Shown here: positions 1 to 7,854 of the stretch, one piece after another
Layout of the letters: each line of letters opens with the position of its first letter
How positions within the stretch are numbered: the first letter of the stretch is position 1
Source of the DNA: Archangium primigenium
Lineage (GTDB): Bacteria > Myxococcota > Myxococcia > Myxococcales > Myxococcaceae
Length of the DNA stretch: 64,000 nucleotides
Assembly: GCF_016904885.1 (NCBI RefSeq)
Contig: NZ_JADWYI010000001.1
Location: 744,001-808,000, forward strand
Direction: 5' to 3'
Program-made: the position numbers and the translations under genes
The notes under the pieces: model-generated
What the model was told of the DNA's origin: nothing
Seen by the model: only the letters and a program-made list of their open reading frames with translations
Database searches by the model: none

Positions 1-396
1 AAGATCGCCCGCGAGTCCCTGTCCGTCACGATGGTGGACGCGGTGGGCAAGAAGGTGGGCTACCTCAAGGCGGTGGTGACGACGCCGGGGTTGGGGCTCG
101 CGGGGACCAAGGGCGTGCACACGCGCGCGGAGGGCAAGCCCGAGGCGGAGGGGCTGCCGCGCGCGGATCGGGTAGTGGCGCGCGCCTTCATGGATCTGCC
201 GGACTGGTTGGACCTGGCGCCGGCGTACCTGGCGCCGGGGGGCCGGGTGGTGGCGATGCTGGGCAAGGCGCTGCCGGAGCCGGAGTTGCGGGCGCAGGCG
301 GAGCAGCGGGGCCTGGTGCTGGTGACGGCGCGGGCGTACCGGCTGCCGTTCTCGGGAGCGGAGCGGCAGGTGGCGTCGTTCGCGCGGGCGGAGTAG
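1..396 (+). CDS. rsmG: 16S rRNA (guanine527-N7)-methyltransferase RsmG, C-terminal part
   Basis: RsmG (GidB) uses S-adenosylmethionine to methylate N7 of G527 in 16S rRNA. The gene enters from the left edge in frame at base 1; about 131 residues to the TAG stop are visible. The visible part has the family's strand after the SAM-binding core (VTMVDAVGKKVGYLKAVV), the ADRVVARAF segment and the PGGRVVAMLGK strand near the end. The N-terminal half with the glycine-rich SAM motif lies outside the window. Its position before parA-parB is the usual myxobacterial and wider bacterial arrangement (mnmG-rsmG-parA-parB) near the replication origin. The end of the gene is covered on the other strand by a predicted lipoprotein gene. 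Confidence 0.9.
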   Translation, partial: KIARESLSVTMVDAVGKKVGYLKAVVTTPGLGLAGTKGVHTRAEGKPEAEGLPRADRVVARAFMDLPDWLDLAPAYLAPGGRVVAMLGKALPEPELRAQAEQRGLVLVTARAYRLPFSGAERQVASFARAE

Positions 397-814
397 CGGC
401 CCCATCCCCTTCGCCCGGTGGGGGAGGGGACTCACCGAGCACCTCGCCTCGGGCCGTCACGGCGTACTCGGGCAGTGAGCCGAGCACGCGGCCCGAGGGC
501 CCGCCGCACCGGTCGAAGCGCTGGGCGAGCGTGACGTAGTAGAGCCCGGACGCGGGCTCCTGGAAGACCGCCACGTCGAGTCCCTGGGCCGGGTGGGTGC
601 ATCCCCGGTACAGATACGGCTCCGGGTGGGTCCGGATGAATTCCTGAAGCGCGGCGGCGGCGGCGATCGCGGCCCCGGCCTCGGACCCGGGCATCACGAG
701 GGTCGTGGCGTCCGGCTCGGGCCATGGGTTCGGGGCCGGGGGGAGGGGAGGGTGGAAGAGGGCACAACCTCCGAGCCACACCGTGCACAGCACCAGCATT
801 CCGGTCCGGTTCAT
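188..814 (-). CDS. Predicted lipoprotein, unknown function, 3' end antisense to rsmG
   Basis: A 208-residue protein starts at ATG 814, preceded by GGAGGACGTC, a good ribosome site. The signal peptide ends in the lipobox LGGC (Cys16), so it should be a lipoprotein. Residues about 40-135 look like a real globular domain (LYRGCTHPAQGLDVAVFQ; ...YYVTLAQRFDRCGG) with two cysteines. From about residue 140 the protein becomes Pro/Ala-rich and this part is exactly the 209 bp antisense to the end of rsmG. The tail may therefore be non-conserved read-through after loss of an earlier stop, or a frameshift. Function unknown. Confidence 0.65.
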   Translation of the reverse strand: MNRTGMLVLCTVWLGGCALFHPPLPPAPNPWPEPDATTLVMPGSEAGAAIAAAAALQEFIRTHPEPYLYRGCTHPAQGLDVAVFQEPASGLYYVTLAQRFDRCGGPSGRVLGSLPEYAVTARGEVLGESPPPPGEGDGAATPPARTTPPAAPLPRTAAGTPAPSPAPGPAAPPAPATPAPAAPCPASPPPGPPAPGTPAPGPTSPADP

Positions 815-907
815 GACGTCCTCCGCGTGACCTCGGGAGTGGTTCGGGTCATCTCGGAGCGTGTCACTTCCGCCGTTGGGGGCGCACCTGGATTCTGGGC
901 ATGACGT

Positions 908-1114
908 CTACCTCCGGGAGCGCTTTGTGCGGGGCGAACGGTTCCGCCGCTTCGGCGTGTCCGACTTCTGGCGATGCACTTCGGTTTGAGGGAGCAGGCG
1001 CCAGATCACGGCCATCATGAAGATGACGCACAAGACGATGAGGGCGAATGGCGTGAGTTGATTGGCCGCGTCGACCAGATGGGCGACGGCGGCGGCGGTG
1101 ATGAGGAGATTCAT
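908..1114 (-). CDS. Small single-pass membrane protein, unknown
   Basis: A 68-residue protein beginning MNLLITAAAVAHLVD, with one strong hydrophobic segment (about residues 20-39, TPFALIVLCVIFMMAVIW) followed by a very basic tail rich in Arg and Lys. This is the shape of a small positive-inside membrane protein. I prefer the ATG at 1114 to an in-frame ATG ten codons upstream because it gives a compact hydrophobic N-terminus; neither has a strong ribosome site. No family recognised. It is in the same orientation as the lipoprotein gene downstream, 93 bp away. Confidence 0.45.
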   Translation of the reverse strand: MNLLITAAAVAHLVDAANQLTPFALIVLCVIFMMAVIWRLLPQTEVHRQKSDTPKRRNRSPRTKRSRR

Positions 1115-1469
1115 GGGGGTTCTCGTGGCGGAGCGCGCACGCATGCCGACGTGGGCTGGGGCACTCCGGTGGGGTGGGGTGTTCTACTGTGGTGGGTATG
1201 CGCGATCCCATGACTGGGACCGCGCCTCTGTGTTGCTAAGGGAGCTGGTAAGTCCCCCACCGCGAACCCGAGCCGAGAACCCGCGCCTATAGAGAGGTGT
1301 GTTCGCTCTGGTTGACGATACATTCCTCGAGGGTCGTCGCCCCCAAGTGGAGTCCCTGGATGCCGCGCACATCTTGATGTGACTCGGGTCTGAGAGCGGA
1401 CTCATCCACGGGAACATGATCCGAGCCTGGGCCTCGTTTGGATGAAGGTGCGGCGTAGTCTTCGCCTCC
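1115..1469. other. Intergenic region without a convincing gene
   Basis: About 355 bp between the divergently oriented small membrane protein and the beta-propeller protein. Frames are open here only because of high GC and none has a ribosome site with plausible protein sequence. It must hold the promoters of both neighbours; a short inverted repeat TCCCA-TGAC-TGGGA lies near 1205-1220. Nothing else recognised. Confidence 0.4.
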
Positions 1470-2561
1470 ATGTTCCACCCCCAATCACAGCCCCTCGCGG
1501 CCGGACGGCGCACCGTGGAGATGCTCGAAACACCCGTGTCCGGTCCAGCCTCGCGCCGGTCGCGTCCCGGCTCGGTGGTGCTCGGCAAGGACCATCCTTT
1601 CGAGCGCTACTCCGACCTCGCCGTGCTGGATGAGGCGCGGGTGCTCGTCGGCTGCGGCGGCTCCCTCATCTCCTCGCCCCGGGCCGTGCAGGTGCGTCGA
1701 TGGCCGGACCTCCAGCTGGACGCGACCCTGCCCGCGGGCGCCGACGTCTTCGATGTCCGACCTCCTGAACTCGTGGCCTCGGGGCCGCTGTGGCGGGGCG
1801 AGCGGCAGTCCGCCGTGCGCATGGACCTGGACTCGGGCCGCGTCCTCGCCGAGTACCCGCTGCGCTCGCCCTTCCTCCTCACCGACGGCGGCTTCATCGG
1901 GTGCCTGCGGCGGCGCTTCGACTTCGAGACCGAGCCTGTCACCGACCCGGCCCTGCTGCCCCCCTGGCCCGAGCTCGCGGCGCTGGTCGCCACGGCGCGT
2001 CCCCTCCTCGTGTCCTGTGATTGGCGGGGGAGGGTGCGCTGGGTGCTGGAGGTGACGCGCATCGCGCCCGAGTTCTCCACGGTGAAGGCGCTCGCGCGGA
2101 CCCCCGAGGGCACCACCTTCTTCGTGGCCACCGAGCGCGCCCTGGCCGAGGTCGAAACGGGGACCGGCCTCGTCCGCTGGCACCAGGGCTGGCTCGACGC
2201 GCCCGGCACTCCCTTCCTGGCCCATGCCGCCGTCGTCGCGGACGCAACCCGGGTGGCGGTCGCGGGCGGCTCGGAGGGACAGGTGGCGCCGCTGCGCGTG
2301 CTCGACCGGGCCACGCGGGCGGTGCGCTTCGCCGGGGGCGCCTCGGATGCGGCGGCGCTCGACTGCCTCGCCTTTCACGGGCGCACGCTGCTCTCCGGCA
2401 CGCGCTCGGGCGGACTGCTCCTGTTCGACGAGGCCTTCACCCGCCGCGAGGTCCGCCTCACCCGCGCCGCCGTGAACCAGGTGCTCCCGGTCCGGGGCGG
2501 AGTGCTCGCCGCCTGCAACCAGCGCGAGCTGCGCTTCCTGCCGCTGCTCGACGACGAGTAG
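1470..2561 (+). CDS. Predicted beta-propeller (PQQ/WD40-like) protein
   Basis: A 363-residue protein without an obvious signal peptide. It consists of repeated four-stranded blades: phrases such as LLVSCDWRGRVRWVLEV, TFFVATERALAEVETGTGLVRWH and LLSGTRSGGLLLFDEAF follow the typical pattern of a propeller in which a value is read, stored and compared. The role is unknown; such proteins usually act as scaffolds or ligand binders. It begins at ATG 1470 and ends 48 bp before the first parS site, so the parS array lies between this gene and parA. An upstream ATG at 1442 is in another frame. Confidence 0.7.
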   Translation: MFHPQSQPLAAGRRTVEMLETPVSGPASRRSRPGSVVLGKDHPFERYSDLAVLDEARVLVGCGGSLISSPRAVQVRRWPDLQLDATLPAGADVFDVRPPELVASGPLWRGERQSAVRMDLDSGRVLAEYPLRSPFLLTDGGFIGCLRRRFDFETEPVTDPALLPPWPELAALVATARPLLVSCDWRGRVRWVLEVTRIAPEFSTVKALARTPEGTTFFVATERALAEVETGTGLVRWHQGWLDAPGTPFLAHAAVVADATRVAVAGGSEGQVAPLRVLDRATRAVRFAGGASDAAALDCLAFHGRTLLSGTRSGGLLLFDEAFTRREVRLTRAAVNQVLPVRGGVLAACNQRELRFLPLLDDE

Positions 2562-2608
2562 CACCCGCCCACCCGCGAGACGGGGAAGGGGAGGGGGCTC
2601 GGGACGTC

Positions 2609-3719
2609 GTTCCACGTGGAACATGAAGACGCGGAGCACGGCGGGACTCGCCCCACCTGTTCCACGTGGAACGTCCGGAGGTCCCGTCATCCGGGGCGTG
2701 GGTCCATGGGCCCAGACCCGCGCTCCGTTCCGGTCCGAGACCGCCGTGGGCCCGTGTTCCACGTGGAACCCTGGGGCCCCGACCCACCCGTCCACCCACC
2801 GCTTGCCTCCCCGTTGTTCCACGTGGAACGTGCCGCCGGACGTCCGTCCCCATGCCGCCACCCGACAAGCGGTCGCCGGGTTCCACGTGGAACAGACAGC
2901 GGGGGGAGGGCTGCCCGAAAGCGGGTGAAGGCGGGGGCGAAAGGAGGACGGCACATGTTCCACGTGGAACGTCCCGGCCAGCCACCGCCTGTCCGGTGGG
3001 AAGGAGGGCGGCTCGGTTGCCCGGCCGGTCAGATGGGTGGGCCGCCCAGTTCCACGTGGAACGTCCCAGGCGGGGGAGGGGACTCGAAGAGGGAGAGCGG
3101 GCTCCGGAACGGGCGCGGCATGTTCCACGTGGAACGCTCTCGGATGAGGGCAGGGGATCGGCGGAGAGGTCCTTTCGTGTTCCACGTGGAACCTTCCCAG
3201 CAGGACGCGGGAAGGCGGAAGGGCAGGGGCGGTGCCCCCCCGTGTTCCACGTGGAACGTTCCCGGGGAATCTCTCCGGCCTGGACCGGACGGTCGGGGGC
3301 GCCGGGATCTCCCCGGCGTGTTCCACGTGGAACGTCCTGGGCGCGGACGCGGCGGAGAGAACTGGAGGGAACGGCGTGTTCCACGTGGAACGGTGGGCGG
3401 CGCTCTCCGCGTGGAAGGGCGGTGGAGGTGGGGAGGGCGCTGCCGGGCATCCCGGCGTTCGGGGTCGAGCGGCGGAGTCGGGGAGAAGGGCCGGGGCGTT
3501 CCACGTGGAACGTCGGCCTCCGGTTTCCCCAGGGCCGGGGGGGCGCCGGGTCCGCACGGTCCGGGCCTCGGCTGTTCCACGTGGAACGGGCGTCGGCGCG
3601 ACGGAGCACGTCCCGCCCGGGCGCTTCGATTGGGCCTCCGCCTGTTCCACGTGAAACGCCCCCGGGCCGGGTGGGCGCGGAGCGGAGCGCGGGAGGCCTC
3701 CGCCCGTTCCACGTGGAAC
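2609..3719. repeat. parS: parS centromere array: 16 ParB-binding sites
   Basis: The 14-bp palindrome GTTCCACGTGGAAC occurs 15 times exactly, plus one variant. Starts: 2609, 2659, 2756, 2816, 2880, 2957, 3049, 3122, 3179, 3244, 3320, 3378, 3498, 3574, 3644 (variant), 3706. Spacings run from 50 to 97 bp with one of 120 bp; they are not multiples of a helical turn. The long gap after 3378 contains a degraded copy at 3403-3416 (TCTCCGCGTGGAAG, four differences). This is the known bacterial parS consensus core and the sites sit directly upstream of parA-parB. Myxococcus xanthus is known to cluster more than twenty such sites near parAB. ParB dimers load here, bind CTP, spread and are moved by ParA. 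Bases between sites show no conservation between repeats that I can see. Confidence 0.97.
3644..3657. promoter_or_regulatory. parS: Variant parS site (hybrid half-site)
   Basis: This copy reads GTTCCACGTGAAAC: the left half is the form used by all other sites here, the right half is the GTGAAAC form of the general bacterial consensus (TGTTTCACGTGAAACA). It is the only asymmetric site in the array apart from the degraded copy at 3403. It should still be bound by ParB, since both half-sites are known functional versions. Confidence 0.85.
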
Positions 3720-3911
3720 GCTTCCGGTCCCCACCCCCGAAAAACCGACCTCACCCCCGCGCCCCCGCCGCCCCGTGTCCCCCCTTCGCCGCCCCGTCCG
3801 TGGCCGCGCGCATGTCAGGCGGGCAGGCTATGGGCCTGATCCGGTCATGGACTGGATCACCCGGCCGTTTGATGGATCAATGCGTCGGGTCGCTACAGCC
3901 CTCCCCCAAGG

Positions 3912-4748
3912 ATGGAACGCGTGGGTCGAATCATCTGCATCTCGAATCAGAAGGGTGGCGTCGGCAAGACGACCACCGCCATCAACCTGGCCGCGAGCCT
4001 CGCCTCCGCCGAGCGCAAGACGCTCCTGGTCGACATGGATCCCCAGGGCAACGCGGGCAGCGGGCTCGGCCTCAAGCGCGAGGAGCTCCAGGGCACCGTC
4101 TATGACGCCCTGCTCGGCGGCCGGCCCATGAGCGAGCTGCTCCACCCCACCGAGCTGCGCTTCCTCCAGGTCGTCCCCGCCACGCCGGACCTCACCGGCG
4201 CCGAGGTCGAGCTCGTCAGCCAGGAGCAGCGCGAGTTCCGCCTGCGCAACGCCCTGCGTCCGCTCGCCGACCAGTACGACTACATCCTCATCGACTGCCC
4301 GCCCTCGCTCGGCCTGCTCACCCTCAACGCGCTCATCGCCGCGGACTCGGTGCTCATCCCCCTGCAGTGCGAGTACTACGCGCTCGAGGGCCTGTCCCAG
4401 CTCAACCACACCATCGACCTGGTGCGGCAGGCCTTCAACCCGGGCCTCAAGATGGAGGGGATTTTGCTCACCATGTTCGACGCCCGCGCCAACATCGCCA
4501 ACCAGGTGGTGGAGGACGTGCGCGGCTTCTTCAAGGAGCAGGTCTTCACCTCCGTGGTCCCGCGCAACGTGCGCCTCGCGGAGTGCCCGTCCTTCGGCAA
4601 GCCCATCATCCTCTACGACATCAAGTCCAAGGGCTGCGAGAGCTACCTGGCGCTCGGCCGGGAGATCATGCAGCGCGAGCCCGCGCCCACCCCCGAGCCC
4701 GCCCCGGCTCCGGCGCCCACGAAGTCCCGCGCCCAGCCGCGCGCCTGA
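3912..4748 (+). CDS. parA: Chromosome partitioning ATPase ParA (Soj)
   Basis: A 278-residue ParA/Soj ATPase that binds non-specific DNA as an ATP dimer and drives segregation of ParB-parS complexes. The deviant Walker A KGGVGKTT is at residues 14-21 with the signature lysine, Walker A' DMDPQGN at 41-47, and Walker B YDYILIDCPPSLG near 115-127. The PLQCEYYALEGLSQL segment is characteristic of chromosomal ParA. The last ~25 residues are a Pro/Ala-rich tail. ATG 3912 is chosen; a GTG three codons later is also possible. The gene starts 192 bp after the last parS site and is followed by parB after 193 bp. Confidence 0.97.
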   Translation: MERVGRIICISNQKGGVGKTTTAINLAASLASAERKTLLVDMDPQGNAGSGLGLKREELQGTVYDALLGGRPMSELLHPTELRFLQVVPATPDLTGAEVELVSQEQREFRLRNALRPLADQYDYILIDCPPSLGLLTLNALIAADSVLIPLQCEYYALEGLSQLNHTIDLVRQAFNPGLKMEGILLTMFDARANIANQVVEDVRGFFKEQVFTSVVPRNVRLAECPSFGKPIILYDIKSKGCESYLALGREIMQREPAPTPEPAPAPAPTKSRAQPRA

Positions 4749-4941
4749 GCCGCGCGTCTCTCCTTATATAGGGCCCGGACGCGCGAGGGCCCACCCATCC
4801 CTGGTTCCGGGGGGCAGCCCGCCCCGCCCGGAGCCTCCTCACCGGGTCGCGAGTCCCCGGGAGTGAGCCGTGAAGGACTCGACCGCCCGGGGCCGCCCGG
4901 GCTGGCTGCGCCGGGGGAGCCCCTGGCGGGAGTGAAGCGCA

Positions 4942-5862
4942 GTGTTGAACGGTGACAAGCAGAAGCGGGCGTTGGGCCGTGGCCTCTCCGCCCTCATCCC
5001 CCAGGCCGCGCCGCCGCCCCCCGCGGGCGCCACGGTGGTGGCCCCTCCCGAGCCACCCCCGCCCCTCAAGGGCGCCGTGCTCAAGCTGCCCATCGAGGCC
5101 ATCCACCGCGACCCGCTCCAGCCGCGCCGCCACTTCGACGAGGAGAAGCTGCGCGAGCTCACCGAGTCCATCAAGGCGCAGGGCGTGCTCATGCCCGTGC
5201 TGGTGCGCAAGGACGGCGACGGGTTCAAGATCATCGCGGGCGAGCGGCGCTGGCGCGCGAGCCAGCTCGCGGGACTGCACGAGCTGCCCGTCATCGTGCG
5301 TGAGGTCTCCGAGGGCGAGGCCTTCGAGCTGGCGCTGGTGGAGAACCTCCAGCGCTCGGACCTGAACCCCATGGAGGAGGCCGAAGGCTACCACCGCCTG
5401 GTGGAGGAGTTCGGCCTCACCCAGGACCAGGTGGCCCAGCGCGTGGGCAAGGAGCGGCCCACGGTGGCCAACGCCCTGCGCCTGCTCGGGCTGCCGGACG
5501 ACGTGAAGAACATGGTGGCCACGGCGCAGTTGAGCGCGGGCCATGCGCGCGCGCTGCTCGGCGTGCCGCGCCTGCCGGAGATGACCGAGCTCGCCAAGCA
5601 GGTCGCCGCGAACAAGCTCAGCGTGCGCGACACCGAGAAGCTCGTGCAGCAGGCCAAGGGCCACAAGCCCAAGGACGGCGCCAGCGCCCCCGCGCCCAAG
5701 AAGCAGAGCCCCCAGGTCAAGGCCCTCATCGAGGAGGTGCAGCGCGCGCTCGGCACCAAGGTGCGCCTCATCGAGAAAGGCAGTGGAAAAGGCACCCTGG
5801 AGGTCGACTACTTCTCGTACGATGATCTGGATCGCATCCTGAAGGTCCTCAGGAAGGAGTAG
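4942..5862 (+). CDS. parB: Chromosome partitioning protein ParB (Spo0J), CTPase
   Basis: A 306-residue ParB. The start is GTG 4942. The N-terminal KRALGRGLSALIP segment (residues 8-20) is the ParA-interaction peptide. The CTP-binding/nuclease-fold domain includes LQPRRHF (59-65), GERRWRA (100-106, CTP triphosphate contact) and ENLQR (134-138). A helix-turn-helix around residues 158-182 (LTQDQVAQRVGKERPTV) binds parS. A Lys/Pro-rich linker precedes the C-terminal dimerisation domain. Followed 4 bp later by bacM, so the two are very likely co-transcribed. Confidence 0.97.
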   Translation: MLNGDKQKRALGRGLSALIPQAAPPPPAGATVVAPPEPPPPLKGAVLKLPIEAIHRDPLQPRRHFDEEKLRELTESIKAQGVLMPVLVRKDGDGFKIIAGERRWRASQLAGLHELPVIVREVSEGEAFELALVENLQRSDLNPMEEAEGYHRLVEEFGLTQDQVAQRVGKERPTVANALRLLGLPDDVKNMVATAQLSAGHARALLGVPRLPEMTELAKQVAANKLSVRDTEKLVQQAKGHKPKDGASAPAPKKQSPQVKALIEEVQRALGTKVRLIEKGSGKGTLEVDYFSYDDLDRILKVLRKE

Positions 5863-5866
5863 GGAC

Positions 5867-6325
5867 GTGGCGCTCCTCGGCGGCAAGAAGGAAGAGAAGT
5901 CGAACGTACCGCTTCTAGGCATTGGTTCCAGACAGGAGGAAAGCGTGGCAACGCGTCCGGGTGAGGTTCATACGCTGCTGGGCAAGGGCAGCGAATTCGA
6001 GGGCAAGCTCACCTTCGAGGGACAGGTTCGCATCGACGGGAAGTTCAACGGGCAGATCTTCACCAAGGACGTGCTCGTCATTGGCGAGGGCGCCCGGGTC
6101 CAGGCGGAGATCAACGCCGGCACCGTCATCATCAATGGCACGGTGGAAGGCAACGTGCGCGCCGCGCAGCTCATCGAGCTGCATGCGCCCGCGCGTGTGA
6201 AGGGCAACCTGGAGTCGCCCGCGCTCACCATGGACCGGGGCGTCATCTTCGAGGGCACCAGCAAGATGGAGAACCTCGGCAAGGGCAACCCGCCGCCGCC
6301 CGTGGCGGGCGAGGTCAAGAAGTAG
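5867..6325 (+). CDS. bacM: Bactofilin BacM
   Basis: A 152-residue bactofilin, a polymerising beta-helix cytoskeletal protein. The core (about residues 36-130) shows the repeating triangular beta-helix pattern (FEGKLTFEGQVRIDGKFNG, VIGEGARVQAEINAGTVII, GTVEGNVRAAQLIELH). The 35-residue N-terminal arm and the Pro/Lys C-terminal tail are the usual disordered ends. Start GTG at 5867; the arm (MALLGGKKEEKSNVPLLGIG) matches what I recall of M. xanthus BacM, which is N-terminally processed and needed for cell shape. Co-location with parAB suggests a link between cytoskeleton and origin positioning, as known for other myxobacterial bactofilins. Confidence 0.95.
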   Translation: MALLGGKKEEKSNVPLLGIGSRQEESVATRPGEVHTLLGKGSEFEGKLTFEGQVRIDGKFNGQIFTKDVLVIGEGARVQAEINAGTVIINGTVEGNVRAAQLIELHAPARVKGNLESPALTMDRGVIFEGTSKMENLGKGNPPPPVAGEVKK

Positions 6326-6327
6326 GC

Positions 6328-6900
6328 ATGCAGCGCCTGCCCCCACGTGCCCGGGCCGCCCTGGTGGCGCTCGCCGTGGGGGCCGCCGGGTGCGAGGGGT
6401 GTCCCGGGCGCTCCGCTCCGGAGTCCGAGGCCCCCACCCCGGAAGTCCAGGCCCCCGCCACCCCGCAGCGACGGGTGGGCGTGAAGGTGCCGCTGCCGCC
6501 CGGGTGGAGCGCCCAGCCCACGCGCGATGGCAGCTTGCAGTTCGGTCCCGCCCAGCACCCGGTGTTGCGCGTGGACCTGAGGGCCAACGAGGGCGCGGAG
6601 CTGCCCACCCCCGAGGCCCTGCTCGACTCCGTGTCCCGCGCCTTCGAGGGCTTCACCCGCCTGGAGACGCGCGCCGAGCGGGGTCAGGACTACGCGCTGG
6701 TGCGGCTGATGCTCGCGGCGACCCGGGGCGACGCGGGCGTGGGCGTGGCCCACCCGGCGCTGCTCGGCGCGCGGCGCGTGGGGCGGGACTTGTTCCTGTG
6801 CGCCACCCTGCCGGGCGTCACCGTGGACGAGGTGCAGTCCGCCGCCGAGGCCTGCGCCGGCATCCACGTGCCCGGCGCTCCGGACGCGGGCCCGCCCTAG
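6328..6900 (+). CDS. Lipoprotein of unknown function in the par-bac operon
   Basis: A 190-residue protein starting 2 bp after the bacM stop, so translation is probably coupled. The N-terminus MQRLPPRARAALVALAVGAAGC is a lipoprotein signal (AAGC lipobox, Cys22), then a Pro/Glu linker, then a domain of about 130 residues (VKVPLPPGWSAQ; PVLRVDLRANEG; ...DLFLCATLPGVTVDEVQ) resembling periplasmic 'response to stress' type sandwich domains. No family recognised with certainty. Its stop overlaps the stop of the convergent SDR gene through a shared CTAG. Confidence 0.75.
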   Translation: MQRLPPRARAALVALAVGAAGCEGCPGRSAPESEAPTPEVQAPATPQRRVGVKVPLPPGWSAQPTRDGSLQFGPAQHPVLRVDLRANEGAELPTPEALLDSVSRAFEGFTRLETRAERGQDYALVRLMLAATRGDAGVGVAHPALLGARRVGRDLFLCATLPGVTVDEVQSAAEACAGIHVPGAPDAGPP

Positions 6901-7733
6901 TCCGCGCGCGGAAAGCCCGTGGCGCGCGACACCTCTTCCCAGCGCGAGACGTCCGCGCCCAGCCGCTCGAGCTTCGCGCGGGTGCGCCCCACCGCGTCCG
7001 CGCCGAGCACCAGGTGCAGCGGGGGCTCGGGGGCACGCACCGCCTGGATGAGCGCGCGCGCTGCGGCGCGGGGGTCTCCGCCCTGCTGGCCGATGAGCTT
7101 CTCCAGCGCGCGCACCGCCTCGCCGCTCGTGGCCTCGTAGTGCGCCAGGCGCGCCTCGGTGCGGCGCAGCGAGTGCGGCGAGAGGAAGTCCGTGCGGAAG
7201 GCCCCGGGCTCCACGCTCGTCACCCGCACGCCCGAGCCCACGAGCTCCAGGGCGAGGCTCTCCGACAGCGCGCTGAGCGCGGCCTTGCTCGCCGCGTACA
7301 CCCCCGAGCCCGCCATGGGCGCGAGCGCCGCGATGGAGGAGATGTTCACCACGTGCCCCGCGCCCTGGGCCCGTAGCAGCGGCAGCGCCGCCTGGAGCAC
7401 CCGCAGCGCGCCGAAGAAGTTCACCTCGAAGAGGTGCGTGGCCTCCGCGTCGCGCGTCTCCTCGATGGGGCCGAGCAGGCCGTAGCCCGCGTTGTTCACC
7501 ACCACGTCCAGCCGCCCGTGCACCGCGTGGGCCGCGCGCACGGCGGTGGCGGGGGACTCGGAGCGCGACAGGTCGAGCGGCACCGCGTGCACGCCCGCGC
7601 CCAGGTCGCTCGTGCCGTCGCGCGTGGTGCCGACGACGTGATCGCCCTGCGCGCGCACCTCCTCGGCGAGCGCCCGGCCGAGGCCGCGGGAGATGCCGGT
7701 GATGAACCAGATGCGAGGGGAAGACGAGGTCAT
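6897..7733 (-). CDS. Short-chain dehydrogenase/reductase (SDR)
   Basis: A 278-residue classical SDR. The NAD(P)-binding motif TGISRGLG is at residues 12-19, NNAG at 80-83, the catalytic serine in NISSIAAL around 130-137 and YAASK at 146-150. The length fits the family's long classical members; proteins with this TGxSRGLGR pattern are annotated as oxidoreductases of unknown substrate. ATG 7733 is chosen over a longer frame because the motif falls at the usual distance from it. It lies 121 bp downstream of a LysR regulator on the same strand, which may control it. Confidence 0.9.
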   Translation of the reverse strand: MTSSSPRIWFITGISRGLGRALAEEVRAQGDHVVGTTRDGTSDLGAGVHAVPLDLSRSESPATAVRAAHAVHGRLDVVVNNAGYGLLGPIEETRDAEATHLFEVNFFGALRVLQAALPLLRAQGAGHVVNISSIAALAPMAGSGVYAASKAALSALSESLALELVGSGVRVTSVEPGAFRTDFLSPHSLRRTEARLAHYEATSGEAVRALEKLIGQQGGDPRAAARALIQAVRAPEPPLHLVLGADAVGRTRAKLERLGADVSRWEEVSRATGFPRAD

Positions 7734-7854
7734 GGCGGGGCTCCGGAGGGTGAGGGATTCCACTCGGGAGACGATGCGCGCCGGCGCCGCCGCCGTGAAT
7801 GCGCGGGTGGGTGCATGGGGCATGAAGCGCGGCGGACAGAATGCGGCGCGCGGG

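Noticed and set aside
2616-3839. Long open frames across the parS array on both strands, with repeating peptides such as FHVERP and STWNV
   Set aside because: The peptides are just translations of GTTCCACGTGGAAC in three frames; no ribosome site, and the spacers encode low-complexity Arg/Gly/Pro sequence. The DNA repeats explain them.
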